Shown: positions 1 to 6,704 of the stretch, in pieces
How positions within the stretch are numbered: the first letter of the stretch is position 1
Layout: the number at the start of each line of letters is the position of its first letter
DNA from: an uncultured Ruminiclostridium sp.
GTDB taxonomy: Bacteria; Bacillota; Clostridia; Oscillospirales; Ruminococcaceae
Direction of reading: 5' to 3'
Assembly: GCA_934490165.1 (NCBI GenBank)
Contig: CAKSTB010000014.1
Location: forward strand, 1 to 64,000
DNA: 64,000 nucleotides
Program-made: the position numbers and the translations under genes
Notes under the pieces: model-generated
Database searches by the model: none
What the model was told of the DNA's origin: nothing
What the model saw: the letters and a program-made list of their open reading frames with translations, nothing else

Positions 1-112
1 TTGCTCAAGTTGCGTTACCGGCGGTGGCAATGTGCCACTGCAAATTCGCCGTTCTGACGGTTGGCAATTTGCTCGAGTTTACGTTATCGGCGAGCGCTTA
101 CAGCGCACCCTA
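1..112 (+). repeat. Dispersed host repeat (GCCGTTCTGACGG family), tail of one copy plus a second copy
   Basis: The segment has a small GC hairpin (GTGGCA..TGCCAC), then CGCCGTTCTGACGG, then a TTATCGGCG block. The first 30 bases look like the TTACCGGCGG end of a preceding copy, so two copies may be in tandem. The same blocks recur near 36355-36440 and, reversed, near 50285-50345 and 59444-59528. It marks host sequence, so the prophage must begin to its right. Confidence 0.6.
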
Positions 113-154
113 TTGACGTTAGTACAGATTTATTTTTATAAGAAATATTAAGCA

Positions 155-190
155 AAGCTGTGACGAAATGCAAAAATTTCATCACAGCTT
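155..190. terminator. Hairpin, possible bidirectional terminator
   Basis: Two 15-base arms (155-169 and 176-190) pair with one G-U and enclose the loop GCAAAA. A short A/T tract lies on each side. No gene lies between this hairpin and position 653. It may end a host gene left of the window or belong to the prophage end. Confidence 0.4.
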
Positions 191-367
191 CTTGATTTAT
201 CCAAATTCCATTAAAATTGCTGTTGTCTGCCACGCAAAACGCAAAAAGTGGGAAACCACGGGATAAGCCGAAATTAAGCGGGATAAATCAGCACAAAGCT
301 GATTGTTATGCGGTTTGTTGCGTGTCACAAGTGGTATATCCGGCACGATGCGCAAAAGTGAGTTGTC

Positions 368-400
368 AAAAAAATCGGTGCGTTTTTGCACCGATTTTTT
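368..400. terminator. Strong intrinsic terminator, symmetric
   Basis: A 13-base stem built on AAATCGGTGC / GCACCGATTT closes a T-rich loop (382-387) and is flanked by A-run and T-run, so it would work in both directions. It is well placed to isolate the leftward DUF4236/repressor transcripts from host DNA. Confidence 0.7.
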
Positions 401-462
401 TATATCTGTTGAAAAGGAGAAGCGTTTTAAATAACCGTTTCAAGCTGTTTTAATTGCATTTC

Positions 463-504
463 AAAAGCCGTTAAAGCGCATTACAAAGCGTTTTAACGGC
501 TTTT
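463..504. terminator. Terminator-like inverted repeat
   Basis: Perfect 13-base arms AAAAGCCGTTAAA (463-475) and its complement (492-504) surround a 16-base loop. The right arm ends in TTTT. Around it (425-500) the words GCGTTTTAA, CGTTTCAA and TTTTAATTGC recur; the same words occur near 12861-12890. Confidence 0.45.
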
Positions 505-653
505 CTTCTGCCTTAGTGCAGATTTAAATAATTTCCATTTATTTAAAATGTTAGCAAGGAAGTCAAGGAATAAATATTCCTTTATCAAGGAACAACTTCC
601 TTGAGCGTTTTGTTTGTTGAAAAATCCAAAGGAAAAGTTAATATTGTACTATT
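505..653. other. Candidate left-end region of the prophage; CAAGGAA site cluster
   Basis: CAAGGAA or its complement occurs at 555-561, 564-570, 577-582 (partial), 586-592 and 597-603: five sites in under 50 bases. A GTTGAAAAATC motif follows near 618. Clustered short sites at an element end are what transposase or repressor binding sites would look like, by analogy with the Mu L1-L3 sites. The exact end and any 5-bp target duplication could not be identified by eye. Confidence 0.3.
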
Positions 654-1103
654 TTATTCGTTTTTACCGAAACGGTTCTTTATCATCATTAAAATGATAC
701 CGCCTATAAGACCTATATACCCAAGTGAAGTGAGTGTAATATGTAAAGGATCGGATTCGTGATGTCCGATCATCATGAGAACAAGTCCTGCAATTATTGC
801 TGTAATTGCAATCTTTTTAATACGCTGAACTTTCGGATCAACCGGAAGCTGCTCTGTAAAATCTGTATTGTTTTGTGAATAATCCTGCTTTGATGTTGCT
901 GATTTACGCCGCTTTGATTTTCCCGACGAAGTAGAATATGAGATACCTGTACCGGGGATTGAGAAAGTTTTTCTTGTGCGACCTTTTGCTGATTTTGATA
1001 TGCGGAATCCTTTTGTACCCCAGCTATATCCTACACCTGATTTGCTAAGATTAAGGCGGAATCCACCACCGAGTTTAATACTTTTTCTGAAACGTAATCC
1101 CAT
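654..1103 (-). CDS. DUF4236-domain protein with C-terminal membrane segments
   Basis: The 149-residue product begins MGLRFRKSIKLGGGFRLNLS, the hallmark of DUF4236 (a small beta-rich N-terminal domain of unknown function). It then has KGFRISKSAKGR and IPGTGISYS, also typical of the family. A basic linker follows, then two hydrophobic stretches at about residues 97-113 and 123-142, so the C-terminus is probably membrane-embedded. The start has an AGGAGG-type ribosome site. It lies 14 bases downstream of the repressor gene on the same strand and is probably cotranscribed with it from the lysogenic promoter. A gene expressed with the repressor in the lysogen would suit a lysogenic-conversion or exclusion role, but that is inference from position. 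Confidence 0.75.
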   Translation of the reverse strand: MGLRFRKSIKLGGGFRLNLSKSGVGYSWGTKGFRISKSAKGRTRKTFSIPGTGISYSTSSGKSKRRKSATSKQDYSQNNTDFTEQLPVDPKVQRIKKIAITAIIAGLVLMMIGHHESDPLHITLTSLGYIGLIGGIILMMIKNRFGKNE

Positions 1104-1117
1104 TATAAACCTCCTTT

Positions 1118-1864
1118 TTACAGTGAACCTATAACCTTTCCCTTACACACACAAGTATCATCTGATCCGATTCGGATGTCCTTATACTTATTATTAAGAG
1201 AAATCAAGCGATCTTTTCCTCGCTCTTTTATGAAGCCTTCACCATTAACTATAAAAATACCTATATCTCCGATGTTAACATCTTCATCAGCGGCAACAAG
1301 AACGATATCTCCGTCAAAGTATGCCGGCTCCATTGAATCACCATGAACACGGAGTGCAAATGAAGCTCTCCCGGTAAGATTTGTTGCCGGTACCTTTATA
1401 TAAGAAGTTGTATCTTCGTGCAGATACTCGCCGGCTCCTGCGGATACCGGGAGTGCCGGGAACGGCAGAGATATGTATTCAGGCTCTTCTATTTCTTCTG
1501 TTTCAGTCTGTTTTGAAGACTGTTTTAACGGTATTTTAACAGTATCTTTTTTCTTTGCCGCTTCGAGCTCAGCAAGGACGGCGGCTCTCTCTCTGATCTG
1601 AGCTTTTTTTATGTCATTGACCGCTCTGTAGTTCGTTAATAATTCTTCTTCATCTGGAGAACAATTTAACGATTCCTTTCCGAATATAAGTGTGTCTGTA
1701 GATACATTTAAACGCACTGCAAGTTTTGCAACTATGTCAGAATTAGGCGATGCTCCTTTCTTCCAGTTTGATATTGAGCCTTTAGCTCCGCCACACTCTG
1801 CAACTAATGGTGTAATTTTTATCCCTTTACTATCGCAAATAGACTTCAAATTATCATAAAACAT
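1118..1864 (-). CDS. LexA/CI-type phage repressor (HTH plus S24 peptidase)
   Basis: The product is 248 residues. An N-terminal helix-turn-helix (about 5-60) is followed by a charged linker and a C-terminal S24 domain. SAGAGEY (141-147) matches the Ala-Gly autocleavage site. Ser177 in HGDSMEP and Lys213 in FIKERG are the expected catalytic dyad. Such repressors hold a prophage silent and self-cleave when RecA is activated, so this prophage is probably SOS-inducible. It is transcribed away from the early operon and faces the operator/promoter at 1902-1955. It replaces the non-cleavable Mu c-type repressor. Confidence 0.88.
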   Translation of the reverse strand: MFYDNLKSICDSKGIKITPLVAECGGAKGSISNWKKGASPNSDIVAKLAVRLNVSTDTLIFGKESLNCSPDEEELLTNYRAVNDIKKAQIRERAAVLAELEAAKKKDTVKIPLKQSSKQTETEEIEEPEYISLPFPALPVSAGAGEYLHEDTTSYIKVPATNLTGRASFALRVHGDSMEPAYFDGDIVLVAADEDVNIGDIGIFIVNGEGFIKERGKDRLISLNNKYKDIRIGSDDTCVCKGKVIGSL

Positions 1865-1901
1865 ACAAAAGAACCTTTCAGAATTTGTACACTATCCACA
1901 A

Positions 1902-1955
1902 AGTTCATTTAAATGGGTAGAATTAGTTGACAAACCCATTTAAATGAACTATAAT
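1902..1955 (+). promoter_or_regulatory. Early rightward promoter with embedded repressor operator
   Basis: TTGACA (1927-1932) and TATAAT (1950-1955) are separated by exactly 17 bases, a perfect sigma-A consensus. A perfect 17-base inverted repeat has arms at 1902-1918 and 1934-1950; the right arm fills the promoter spacer. The arms start 32 bases apart (about three helical turns), suiting cooperative binding of a dimeric repressor. Each arm contains the palindrome ATTTAAAT. On the other strand TTGTCA overlaps the -35 and could serve the repressor promoter. A smaller GGGTA/TACCC palindrome lies at 1975-1988. Confidence 0.82.
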
Positions 1956-2002
1956 TAACTTGGGTTAAGAAACAGGGTATAGTTACCCATAGTTATTTTA
2001 AC

Positions 2003-2020
2003 ACACCGCCTGAGCGGTGT
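2003..2020 (+). other. Hairpin in the early-transcript 5' leader
   Basis: ACACCGC / GCGGTGT form a 7-bp stem with a CTGA loop, 28 bases ahead of the antirepressor start codon. No T-run follows, so it is not a terminator. It may stabilise or regulate the leader. Confidence 0.4.
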
Positions 2021-2048
2021 CAATCGAAAACAAGCGAAAGGAGTACAG

Positions 2049-2681
2049 ATGAACGAATTAAAAGTATTCAGTAGCTCTGAGTTTGGCGAGTTAGGCGTAA
2101 TGCTCATTGGCGGAAAGGAATATTTCCCTGCAACGCAATGTGCAAAATTATTAGGATATGCTCGTCCTGCTGATGCAATATCAGCTCATTGCAAAGGGGT
2201 CTGCGTTTTACCGACCCCTTCTTCAGGGGGAGTTCAAAACACCAAATATATTCCTGAAGGCGACTTGTACCGACTAATTATAAGAAGTCGGCTTCCTGCG
2301 GCAGAGCGTTTTGAACGCTGGGTATTTGATGAGGTATTACCGAGCATAAGAAAAAGCGGCGGATATGGAATTGATATTGAAGCCGTTATAGCAAAAACAG
2401 CTACCGCTGTTGTCAGTGAAGTTGTAAAGCAGATACTTCCATTGCTCAAAGCAGAGCCGACTATCTCGGTAGAACGGCTCTGGGAAGCACCGACAAGGCG
2501 AATCCGAAAGGATTGCAGTATAATCAGCCGATTGGATTATTCGTTGCGTAATGAAATTGACGAAATGTTGGTATCACAGCAATACACATATGAGGAAATA
2601 AGGCAGTATCTGCTTGAAAAAGGCATAAGAGTGTCAAAATCCTCATTAGCCCGCAGATACCTTAAATTATCTGAAATTTGA
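2049..2681 (+). CDS. Bro-N antirepressor with C-terminal HTH module
   Basis: The 210-residue product has a Bro-N domain at about 1-113, ending in the characteristic FERWVFDEVLPSIRKSGGY. A linker follows, then a C-terminal module (about 165-208) ending VSKSSLARRYLKL. Bro-N proteins act as phage antirepressors or DNA-binding regulators. It is the first gene of the early transcript and has a GAAAGGAG ribosome site, fitting a lysis/lysogeny role. The C-terminal module resembles the start of the late gp27-like protein at 11690. Confidence 0.8.
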   Translation: MNELKVFSSSEFGELGVMLIGGKEYFPATQCAKLLGYARPADAISAHCKGVCVLPTPSSGGVQNTKYIPEGDLYRLIIRSRLPAAERFERWVFDEVLPSIRKSGGYGIDIEAVIAKTATAVVSEVVKQILPLLKAEPTISVERLWEAPTRRIRKDCSIISRLDYSLRNEIDEMLVSQQYTYEEIRQYLLEKGIRVSKSSLARRYLKLSEI

Positions 2682-2696
2682 AAGAGGTGACAAAGA

Positions 2697-2900
2697 ATGA
2701 CATACTCCAAAAACATCATAAGACTGCGTCAGGAAAGAGAACTGTCGCAGGAAGAAGTAGCCGATGCCATAGGCGTAACGCCTGCGGCGGTCTGTGGCTG
2801 GGAACGTGGTAATAAGCAGATGTCTATCGCTAATCTGATCTGTCTGGCGGATTTCTTTGCTGTATCGACAGACGAAATACTCGGAAGGAGATCTAAATGA
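2697..2900 (+). CDS. Xre-family HTH regulator
   Basis: The product is 67 residues and consists of little more than one HTH_3 domain (residues 6-60): IRLRQERELSQEEVADAIGV is the DNA-reading part and NKQMSIANLICLADFF the third-fourth helices. It sits where Mu has ner, the negative regulator of early transcription, and could play that role. GAGGTGA precedes the start. Its stop overlaps the start of the next gene (ATGA). Confidence 0.85.
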   Translation: MTYSKNIIRLRQERELSQEEVADAIGVTPAAVCGWERGNKQMSIANLICLADFFAVSTDEILGRRSK

Positions 2901-3073
2901 GCATTAAGGATAAAAAGAGAATCCTTACGGACTATTACCGTAAGCACGGCGGACTGCCTAAAGGCAATCTTGATATAGATGCCGATACCGATACAGTCGG
3001 CAATGTTTTTGTCAATGACTCCTATGTCGGAGCGTTTGATTACTGCAAAGGTGAGTTTATCGCACTCGCCTGA
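2897..3073 (+). CDS. Small acidic hypothetical protein, 58 residues
   Basis: The frame opens with ATG in an ATGA overlap with the Xre gene and has GGAAGGAG just upstream. The product begins MSIKDKKRILTDYYRKHG, is rich in Asp in the middle (NLDIDADTDTVG) and ends GEFIALA. No family is recognised. The translational coupling makes it a credible early-operon gene. Confidence 0.6.
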   Translation: MSIKDKKRILTDYYRKHGGLPKGNLDIDADTDTVGNVFVNDSYVGAFDYCKGEFIALA

Positions 3074-3074
3074 G

Positions 3075-3257
3075 CCGCCCGCTTGAGCGTATCAAGCCCA
3101 GACCCACCGACCGCCGGAAGGAAATCCGGGATAAAAAATTAGTCGGAATGAAACCGCACAGGCTGGTCGTGCGTTTACCCGACGGAAGATCGGGAGGCTC
3201 GAGATGATAGACGTTGCCAAAGTACGATATCCGCCCGCTTGAGCGTATCAAGCCCAG
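3075..3257 (+). repeat. 27-bp hairpin repeat, two direct copies
   Basis: The segment CCGCCCGCTTGAGCGTATCA plus AGCCCAG occurs at 3075-3101 and identically at 3231-3257. Each copy holds the stem GCTTGA/TCAAGC around a GCGTA loop. Stops break all longer frames between the copies; only short ORFs (for example 3204-3242) are present. Either this is a pair of structured leader elements or a decayed gene. Confidence 0.5.
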
Positions 3258-3312
3258 CGCATTATGTTGACTGGCTCACCACAAACGAAGCGCAAAAATC
3301 GGTAGGAGCGTG

Positions 3313-3447
3313 ATGACAGCTCGGAAAGACGAGCATATATGCAGACTGAGAGCTAACGGCTTGAAGTTTGCTACAGATCCTTTCTATATTGTCGAAACGG
3401 AAAGCCGCAAGGTTTTCCGTCTGCAGGGAATGACCGCCCTGTACTGA
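3313..3447 (+). CDS. Small basic hypothetical protein, 44 residues
   Basis: The frame starts at ATG after AGGAGCGTG and encodes MTARKDEHICRLRANGLKFA followed by TDPFYIVETESRKVFRLQGMTALY. The last 17 codons overlap repeat R1, and fragments of the same C-terminus (RLQGMTALY) can be read through repeats R2 and R3. The ORF is therefore either a real early gene whose 3' end was duplicated with the cargo cassettes, or a chance frame across a structured repeat. Its good ribosome site favours the first. Confidence 0.5.
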   Translation: MTARKDEHICRLRANGLKFATDPFYIVETESRKVFRLQGMTALY

Positions 3448-3465
3448 TGATGGCAGGTCAGAAAG
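3418..3465 (+). repeat. Cassette repeat R1 (48-bp core)
   Basis: This core matches 3918-3965 with one mismatch and the corresponding part of the third copy with two. It contains the nested pairing AGGG..CCCT inside CTGC..GCAG, and TGATGATGGCAGGTC. Just upstream the hairpin ACGGAAA..TTTTCCGT takes the place of ACGGGC..GCCCGT in the other copies, so pairing is kept though the sequence differs. Confidence 0.8.
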
Positions 3466-3520
3466 TGTGTTTTTATGAAGAAAAAAATTCTCTATTCTTA
3501 CATAATTCCAGCAGTAGTCG

Positions 3521-3862
3521 CTATGATAGTAACCATTGTAATAAGATTATTGACAGATTTGTTACAATGCTTACTGCTATAGGTATTATGACGCTATTAA
3601 GAATTAGCCTTCTTCTTTCGTCTCTAGTCTTCCTAATGTTCAATACACCATCTTCCGTTATTTGATATTTTACTTCCTCTAAAGGTTCACCCCATCTTGA
3701 TAACTTAGAAGCAATGTAAATATATCCTATATCCGAAAGTTCGTTTATTGATATTTTTGTAGAAGCTTTAAATCGTTTCTTAAGCGCAGAAACCTTCACA
3801 GGTTCTGCTGCTTTGAAAATATACTTTAACATTTTTTCGCTATCTCGTGTTAATTGTTGCAT
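3521..3862 (-). CDS. Cargo gene: winged-helix-like protein with C-terminal membrane anchor
   Basis: The product is 113 residues and is encoded against the early operon. Residues 1-80 (RDSEKMLKYIFKAAEPVKVS, then ALKKRFKAS, YQITEDGVLNIRKTR) look like a winged-helix fold. Residues 89-111 (SVIIPIAVSIVTNLSIILLQ) are a single membrane span. It has its own promoter inside repeat R2 (TATAAT complement at 3884-3889; TTGCCC 18 bases further) and an AGAGGTG ribosome site. No family was recognised. An independently transcribed antisense gene in an early operon is the pattern of a moron expressed from the prophage, so superinfection exclusion or defence is a reasonable guess. Confidence 0.6.
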   Translation of the reverse strand: MQQLTRDSEKMLKYIFKAAEPVKVSALKKRFKASTKISINELSDIGYIYIASKLSRWGEPLEEVKYQITEDGVLNIRKTRDERRRLILNSVIIPIAVSIVTNLSIILLQWLLS

Positions 3863-3871
3863 ACTATTACA

Positions 3872-3968
3872 CCTCTCACAATTATTATATCACAATTAAG
3901 CCGAAACGGGCAACAGCCCGTCTGCAGGGAATGACCGCCCTGTACTGATGATGGCAGGTCGGAAAGGA
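3872..3968. repeat. Cassette repeat R2 with built-in leftward promoter
   Basis: These 97 bases match 4607-4703 with only three differences. Read leftward the unit holds TTGCCC (3908-3913), an 18-base spacer and TATAAT (3884-3889), flanked by two direct AATTGTGA words, and drives the 3862-3521 gene. Read rightward it ends in GGAAAGGA, the ribosome site of the 3976 gene. Internal hairpin: ACGGGC-AACA-GCCCGT. Confidence 0.8.
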
Positions 3969-3975
3969 AAATATT

Positions 3976-4380
3976 ATGCCCGAGCAAAATAAAATTGCCG
4001 CAGAAACGATAACCGAGCAGAAAAGTTCAATCGAAAACTGTTCTGCGGATAGAAACACTGTTATTGATTTCCTGTACGCTTCTTGTGTCAAGGCTTCTCA
4101 AAATATTGAGAAAAACCATAGCAGAAAACGCTTACACAAAGTCAAAGTTAAGGTCAAGAAAAAACATATAGCCACCGACAATTTTGAATTGCAGGCGGCT
4201 ATAGCGGAAATTTTTCATAAGCAGTCGGAGTTTATCAACGAAGTTTTTCAGTATTTATATTCAGTAGAAAGTGCAAAAGCTTTTGGTGAAAGCGAATACG
4301 AGCTTATTATTAAAGACAGGGCACATCAGATTTTAAAAACTGCTTATGAAACAGCTGATTCAGAAATCTGGAAATTGTAA
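3976..4380 (+). CDS. Cargo gene: hypothetical protein, 134 residues
   Basis: The ORF starts at ATG eight bases after the GGAAAGGA end of repeat R2. The product has a basic stretch (NHSRKRLHKVKVKVKKKH, about residues 47-64), a predicted helical C-terminal half (FELQAAIAEIFHKQSEFINE) and no recognised domain or membrane segment. It overlaps the convergent gene at 4360-4596 by 21 bases, tail to tail. The two genes and repeat R3 appear to form one cassette. Confidence 0.55.
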   Translation: MPEQNKIAAETITEQKSSIENCSADRNTVIDFLYASCVKASQNIEKNHSRKRLHKVKVKVKKKHIATDNFELQAAIAEIFHKQSEFINEVFQYLYSVESAKAFGESEYELIIKDRAHQILKTAYETADSEIWKL

Positions 4381-4596
4381 ACCTTGCTTTTCAAACGCTT
4401 CTTTCAGTGTTTTGTGATATTCTTCTAATGCTTCACGAACAAGTGCATTTATATAAGTACGCTCTTTATGATATTCCGTTGGCATCATTTGCGGAAATCT
4501 GTCTGCGTTCCTGCTTTTTTCAAGATTAAGGACTTCTTGTCCGGCACTTTCTTGTGCTTTTAGCATTATTCTCATAAAAGTATAATTTTCTGACAT
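4360..4596 (-). CDS. Cargo gene: small helical protein, 78 residues
   Basis: The chosen start (MSENYTFMRIMLKAQESAGQ) follows GAGGGGGTG, while upstream in-frame starts have no ribosome site. The product is short, charged and probably all-helical; RTYINALVREALEEYHKTLK is strongly amphipathic and may dimerise. Its promoter lies in repeat R3 (TATAAT complement 4619-4624, TTGCCC 18 bases on). The size recalls an antitoxin, but the overlapping partner is convergent rather than codirectional, so a classical toxin-antitoxin pair is not supported. Confidence 0.55.
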   Translation of the reverse strand: MSENYTFMRIMLKAQESAGQEVLNLEKSRNADRFPQMMPTEYHKERTYINALVREALEEYHKTLKEAFEKQGLQFPDF

Positions 4597-4606
4597 AATT
4601 TCACCC

Positions 4607-4703
4607 CCTCTCACAATCATTATATCACAATTAAGCCGAAACGGGCAATAGCCCGTCTGCAGGGAATGACCACCCTGTACTGATGATGGCAGGTCGGAAA
4701 GGA
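4607..4703. repeat. Cassette repeat R3 with built-in leftward promoter
   Basis: Ninety-four of 97 positions match R2. The leftward promoter (4619-4648) serves the 4596-4360 gene. The right end supplies GGAAAGGAGG, the ribosome site of the transposase gene. The hairpin ACGGGC-AATA-GCCCGT is conserved. Confidence 0.8.
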
Positions 4704-4714
4704 GGTTGATCAAG

Positions 4715-6697
4715 ATGGGTGCAATGATAAGCACTGCAGAGCTTGCAACCATAAAAGGTTGCACACCACGTTACATAAGGCAATTAGCCCAAACCGGTAA
4801 GTTACCCTTTACGGAAAAAGCCGATGCGGCAAATAACCGCAAAGAATATCTGTTTGACATTGATCAGATGGACGAAAAAATCCGTGAGCGGTATTATAAC
4901 TCCAAGCGCAAAGAGCTTGAAATATCACCGCCTAAAACGGTTGAAAAACAGCGTTCAAAGGCTGTTGCAAAGCCGTTTGAAGAGTACACGGAAAACGAAC
5001 GGCAGCAGGCGGCGGACTGGATCAAGATACTTAAGGTCTGGGAGATGTACCGGAACAAGAGTAATCGCAAAAAAGCCGATACGGATCTACTTTTTGTAGC
5101 CAAGATGCAGCTTGAACATCCCGAGATAGATATATCCACCGATATACTGTATCGCAAGTACGCCGCATTTAAAAACGGCGATATTGAAGGTCTTATAGAT
5201 AAGCGTGGCGGATGGAATAAGGGTCACACCGATATTCCGAAGCATATACTTGACGCTTTTTTGTATTTCTATCTTGACGAACGCAGATTGCCGGTGTCCC
5301 GCTGCTATCAGCTTATGATAGAGTGGGTTACGGAGTTTTATCCGCAGGATCTTGATAAGATACCTTCCGAGCGTAGTTTTCGCCGGCAAGCCGAAAAGCT
5401 TCCTCAGGCAGTAATTGCGCTGATGAGATACGGCGAAAAGGCATTTACCGATAAATACATACCTTACATCGAACGACTGTATGACGATTTGCAGGCTAAT
5501 GATGTATGGATTGCCGATAACCACACCTTCGACTTTATTACATATTGCGAAAATAATGCTCAGAAGACACATCGTATGTATCTTACAGCGTTTCTTGATG
5601 CGAAGTCGGGAGTGCTTGTCGGTTGGAATTTGACCGAACAGCCCGATTCGCACAGTACCCTTTTGGCACTTCGTCACGCAATAAAGCGTTTCGGCGTTCC
5701 GAAATCGGTGTATTTTGATAACGGTTCTGAATTTTTGACGCATGATATAGGCGGCAGAGGTCACAGAACAAGGAAAACATGGAATGCAGACGATATACCG
5801 CCGACTATATTGCAATTGCTTGATATTACAATGCACAACGCAATAGTCCGTAACGCTAAAGCGAAGCCTATCGAGCGTACATTCGGAACACTGAAGAACC
5901 ATATCAGCCGAGTTATCGAGACTTTCTGCGGTGGTACTATTTTAGAGCGTCCGGAGAGCCTCAAATACAAGCTGAAATACGGCATAGTCCCCGAGGACGA
6001 TCAGATAAGAGCGGCACTTGAGGTGCTTATAGACGGCGACTTTAATGTTTCCGAGTACGGCGGTAAAGAACGCAAGTATAAGAGTATGAGCCGAATTGAC
6101 GTATGGAACGAATCGATCAAATACACAAAGTTCCGAGACGCCAAAGACGAAGATCTATCGCTTCTTCTTGCAAGAACGACCCGGTATCAGAAAATCAAGC
6201 GCAATGGCGTATATATCGAGCTGGCAGGAGAAAAGCTGTGGTACTCGGCTCCGGACGCATGGAAGTATCAAGGCGAGGAGGTCTATGTCAGATACGACCC
6301 GGCAAACTATCAGACGGTGCGCATCTACGACAAGGAAACAGACGCCTACAGATTTACATGGACGCTCGAGACTGAGCTTAACGTGCCGTATATTACGGAC
6401 GATACCGATGAAATTGCAACAGCCGAGAAGAAAATCCGCACGGTTACAAGAGTAATACACGACTATACAAAGGGTCTCACGGCGTCTATCACAGAAGAAC
6501 AGGCTATTGACTTCCTGACGGCAACTATCAACCGTGCTGAAAGAGGCAGAGAGAAATTCAGGATTGAAAAGCCGACAAAATTCAAGCCGGTATTTTCAGA
6601 TAAGTTCAAGGAGGACAACCCCGTTTTATCCGATGTCGATGAGGTGTTCATTGACATTGATAAGATAAATAATAACGCATTAAAGCGGAAAGGATGA
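4715..6697 (+). CDS. MuA-type DDE transposase
   Basis: The 660-residue protein catalyses prophage integration and replicative transposition at the phage ends. A MerR-like DNA-binding N-terminus (STAELATIKGCTPRYIRQLA) is followed by a rve/RNase H-like core with the catalytic triad Asp268 (IADNHTF), Asp335 (YFDNGSEF) and Glu387 (KPIERTFG), then a Mu-transposase C-terminal beta domain. The ATG was chosen because GGAGG lies nine bases upstream; an in-frame TTG at 4706 is too close. It is followed after seven bases by its ATPase partner. Length and domain order match MuA relatives in Firmicute phages. Confidence 0.93.
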   Translation: MGAMISTAELATIKGCTPRYIRQLAQTGKLPFTEKADAANNRKEYLFDIDQMDEKIRERYYNSKRKELEISPPKTVEKQRSKAVAKPFEEYTENERQQAADWIKILKVWEMYRNKSNRKKADTDLLFVAKMQLEHPEIDISTDILYRKYAAFKNGDIEGLIDKRGGWNKGHTDIPKHILDAFLYFYLDERRLPVSRCYQLMIEWVTEFYPQDLDKIPSERSFRRQAEKLPQAVIALMRYGEKAFTDKYIPYIERLYDDLQANDVWIADNHTFDFITYCENNAQKTHRMYLTAFLDAKSGVLVGWNLTEQPDSHSTLLALRHAIKRFGVPKSVYFDNGSEFLTHDIGGRGHRTRKTWNADDIPPTILQLLDITMHNAIVRNAKAKPIERTFGTLKNHISRVIETFCGGTILERPESLKYKLKYGIVPEDDQIRAALEVLIDGDFNVSEYGGKERKYKSMSRIDVWNESIKYTKFRDAKDEDLSLLLARTTRYQKIKRNGVYIELAGEKLWYSAPDAWKYQGEEVYVRYDPANYQTVRIYDKETDAYRFTWTLETELNVPYITDDTDEIATAEKKIRTVTRVIHDYTKGLTASITEEQAIDFLTATINRAERGREKFRIEKPTKFKPVFSDKFKEDNPVLSDVDEVFIDIDKINNNALKRKG

Positions 6698-6704
6698 TTA
6701 AACC

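Noticed and set aside
3976..4596. Toxin-antitoxin pair
   Set aside because: The two genes are convergent with a tail overlap and have separate expression signals; no toxin fold was recognised.
5087..5902. Minus-strand 271-codon open frame
   Set aside because: It lies wholly opposite the DDE transposase core, has no ribosome site, and its translation has no protein-like pattern.
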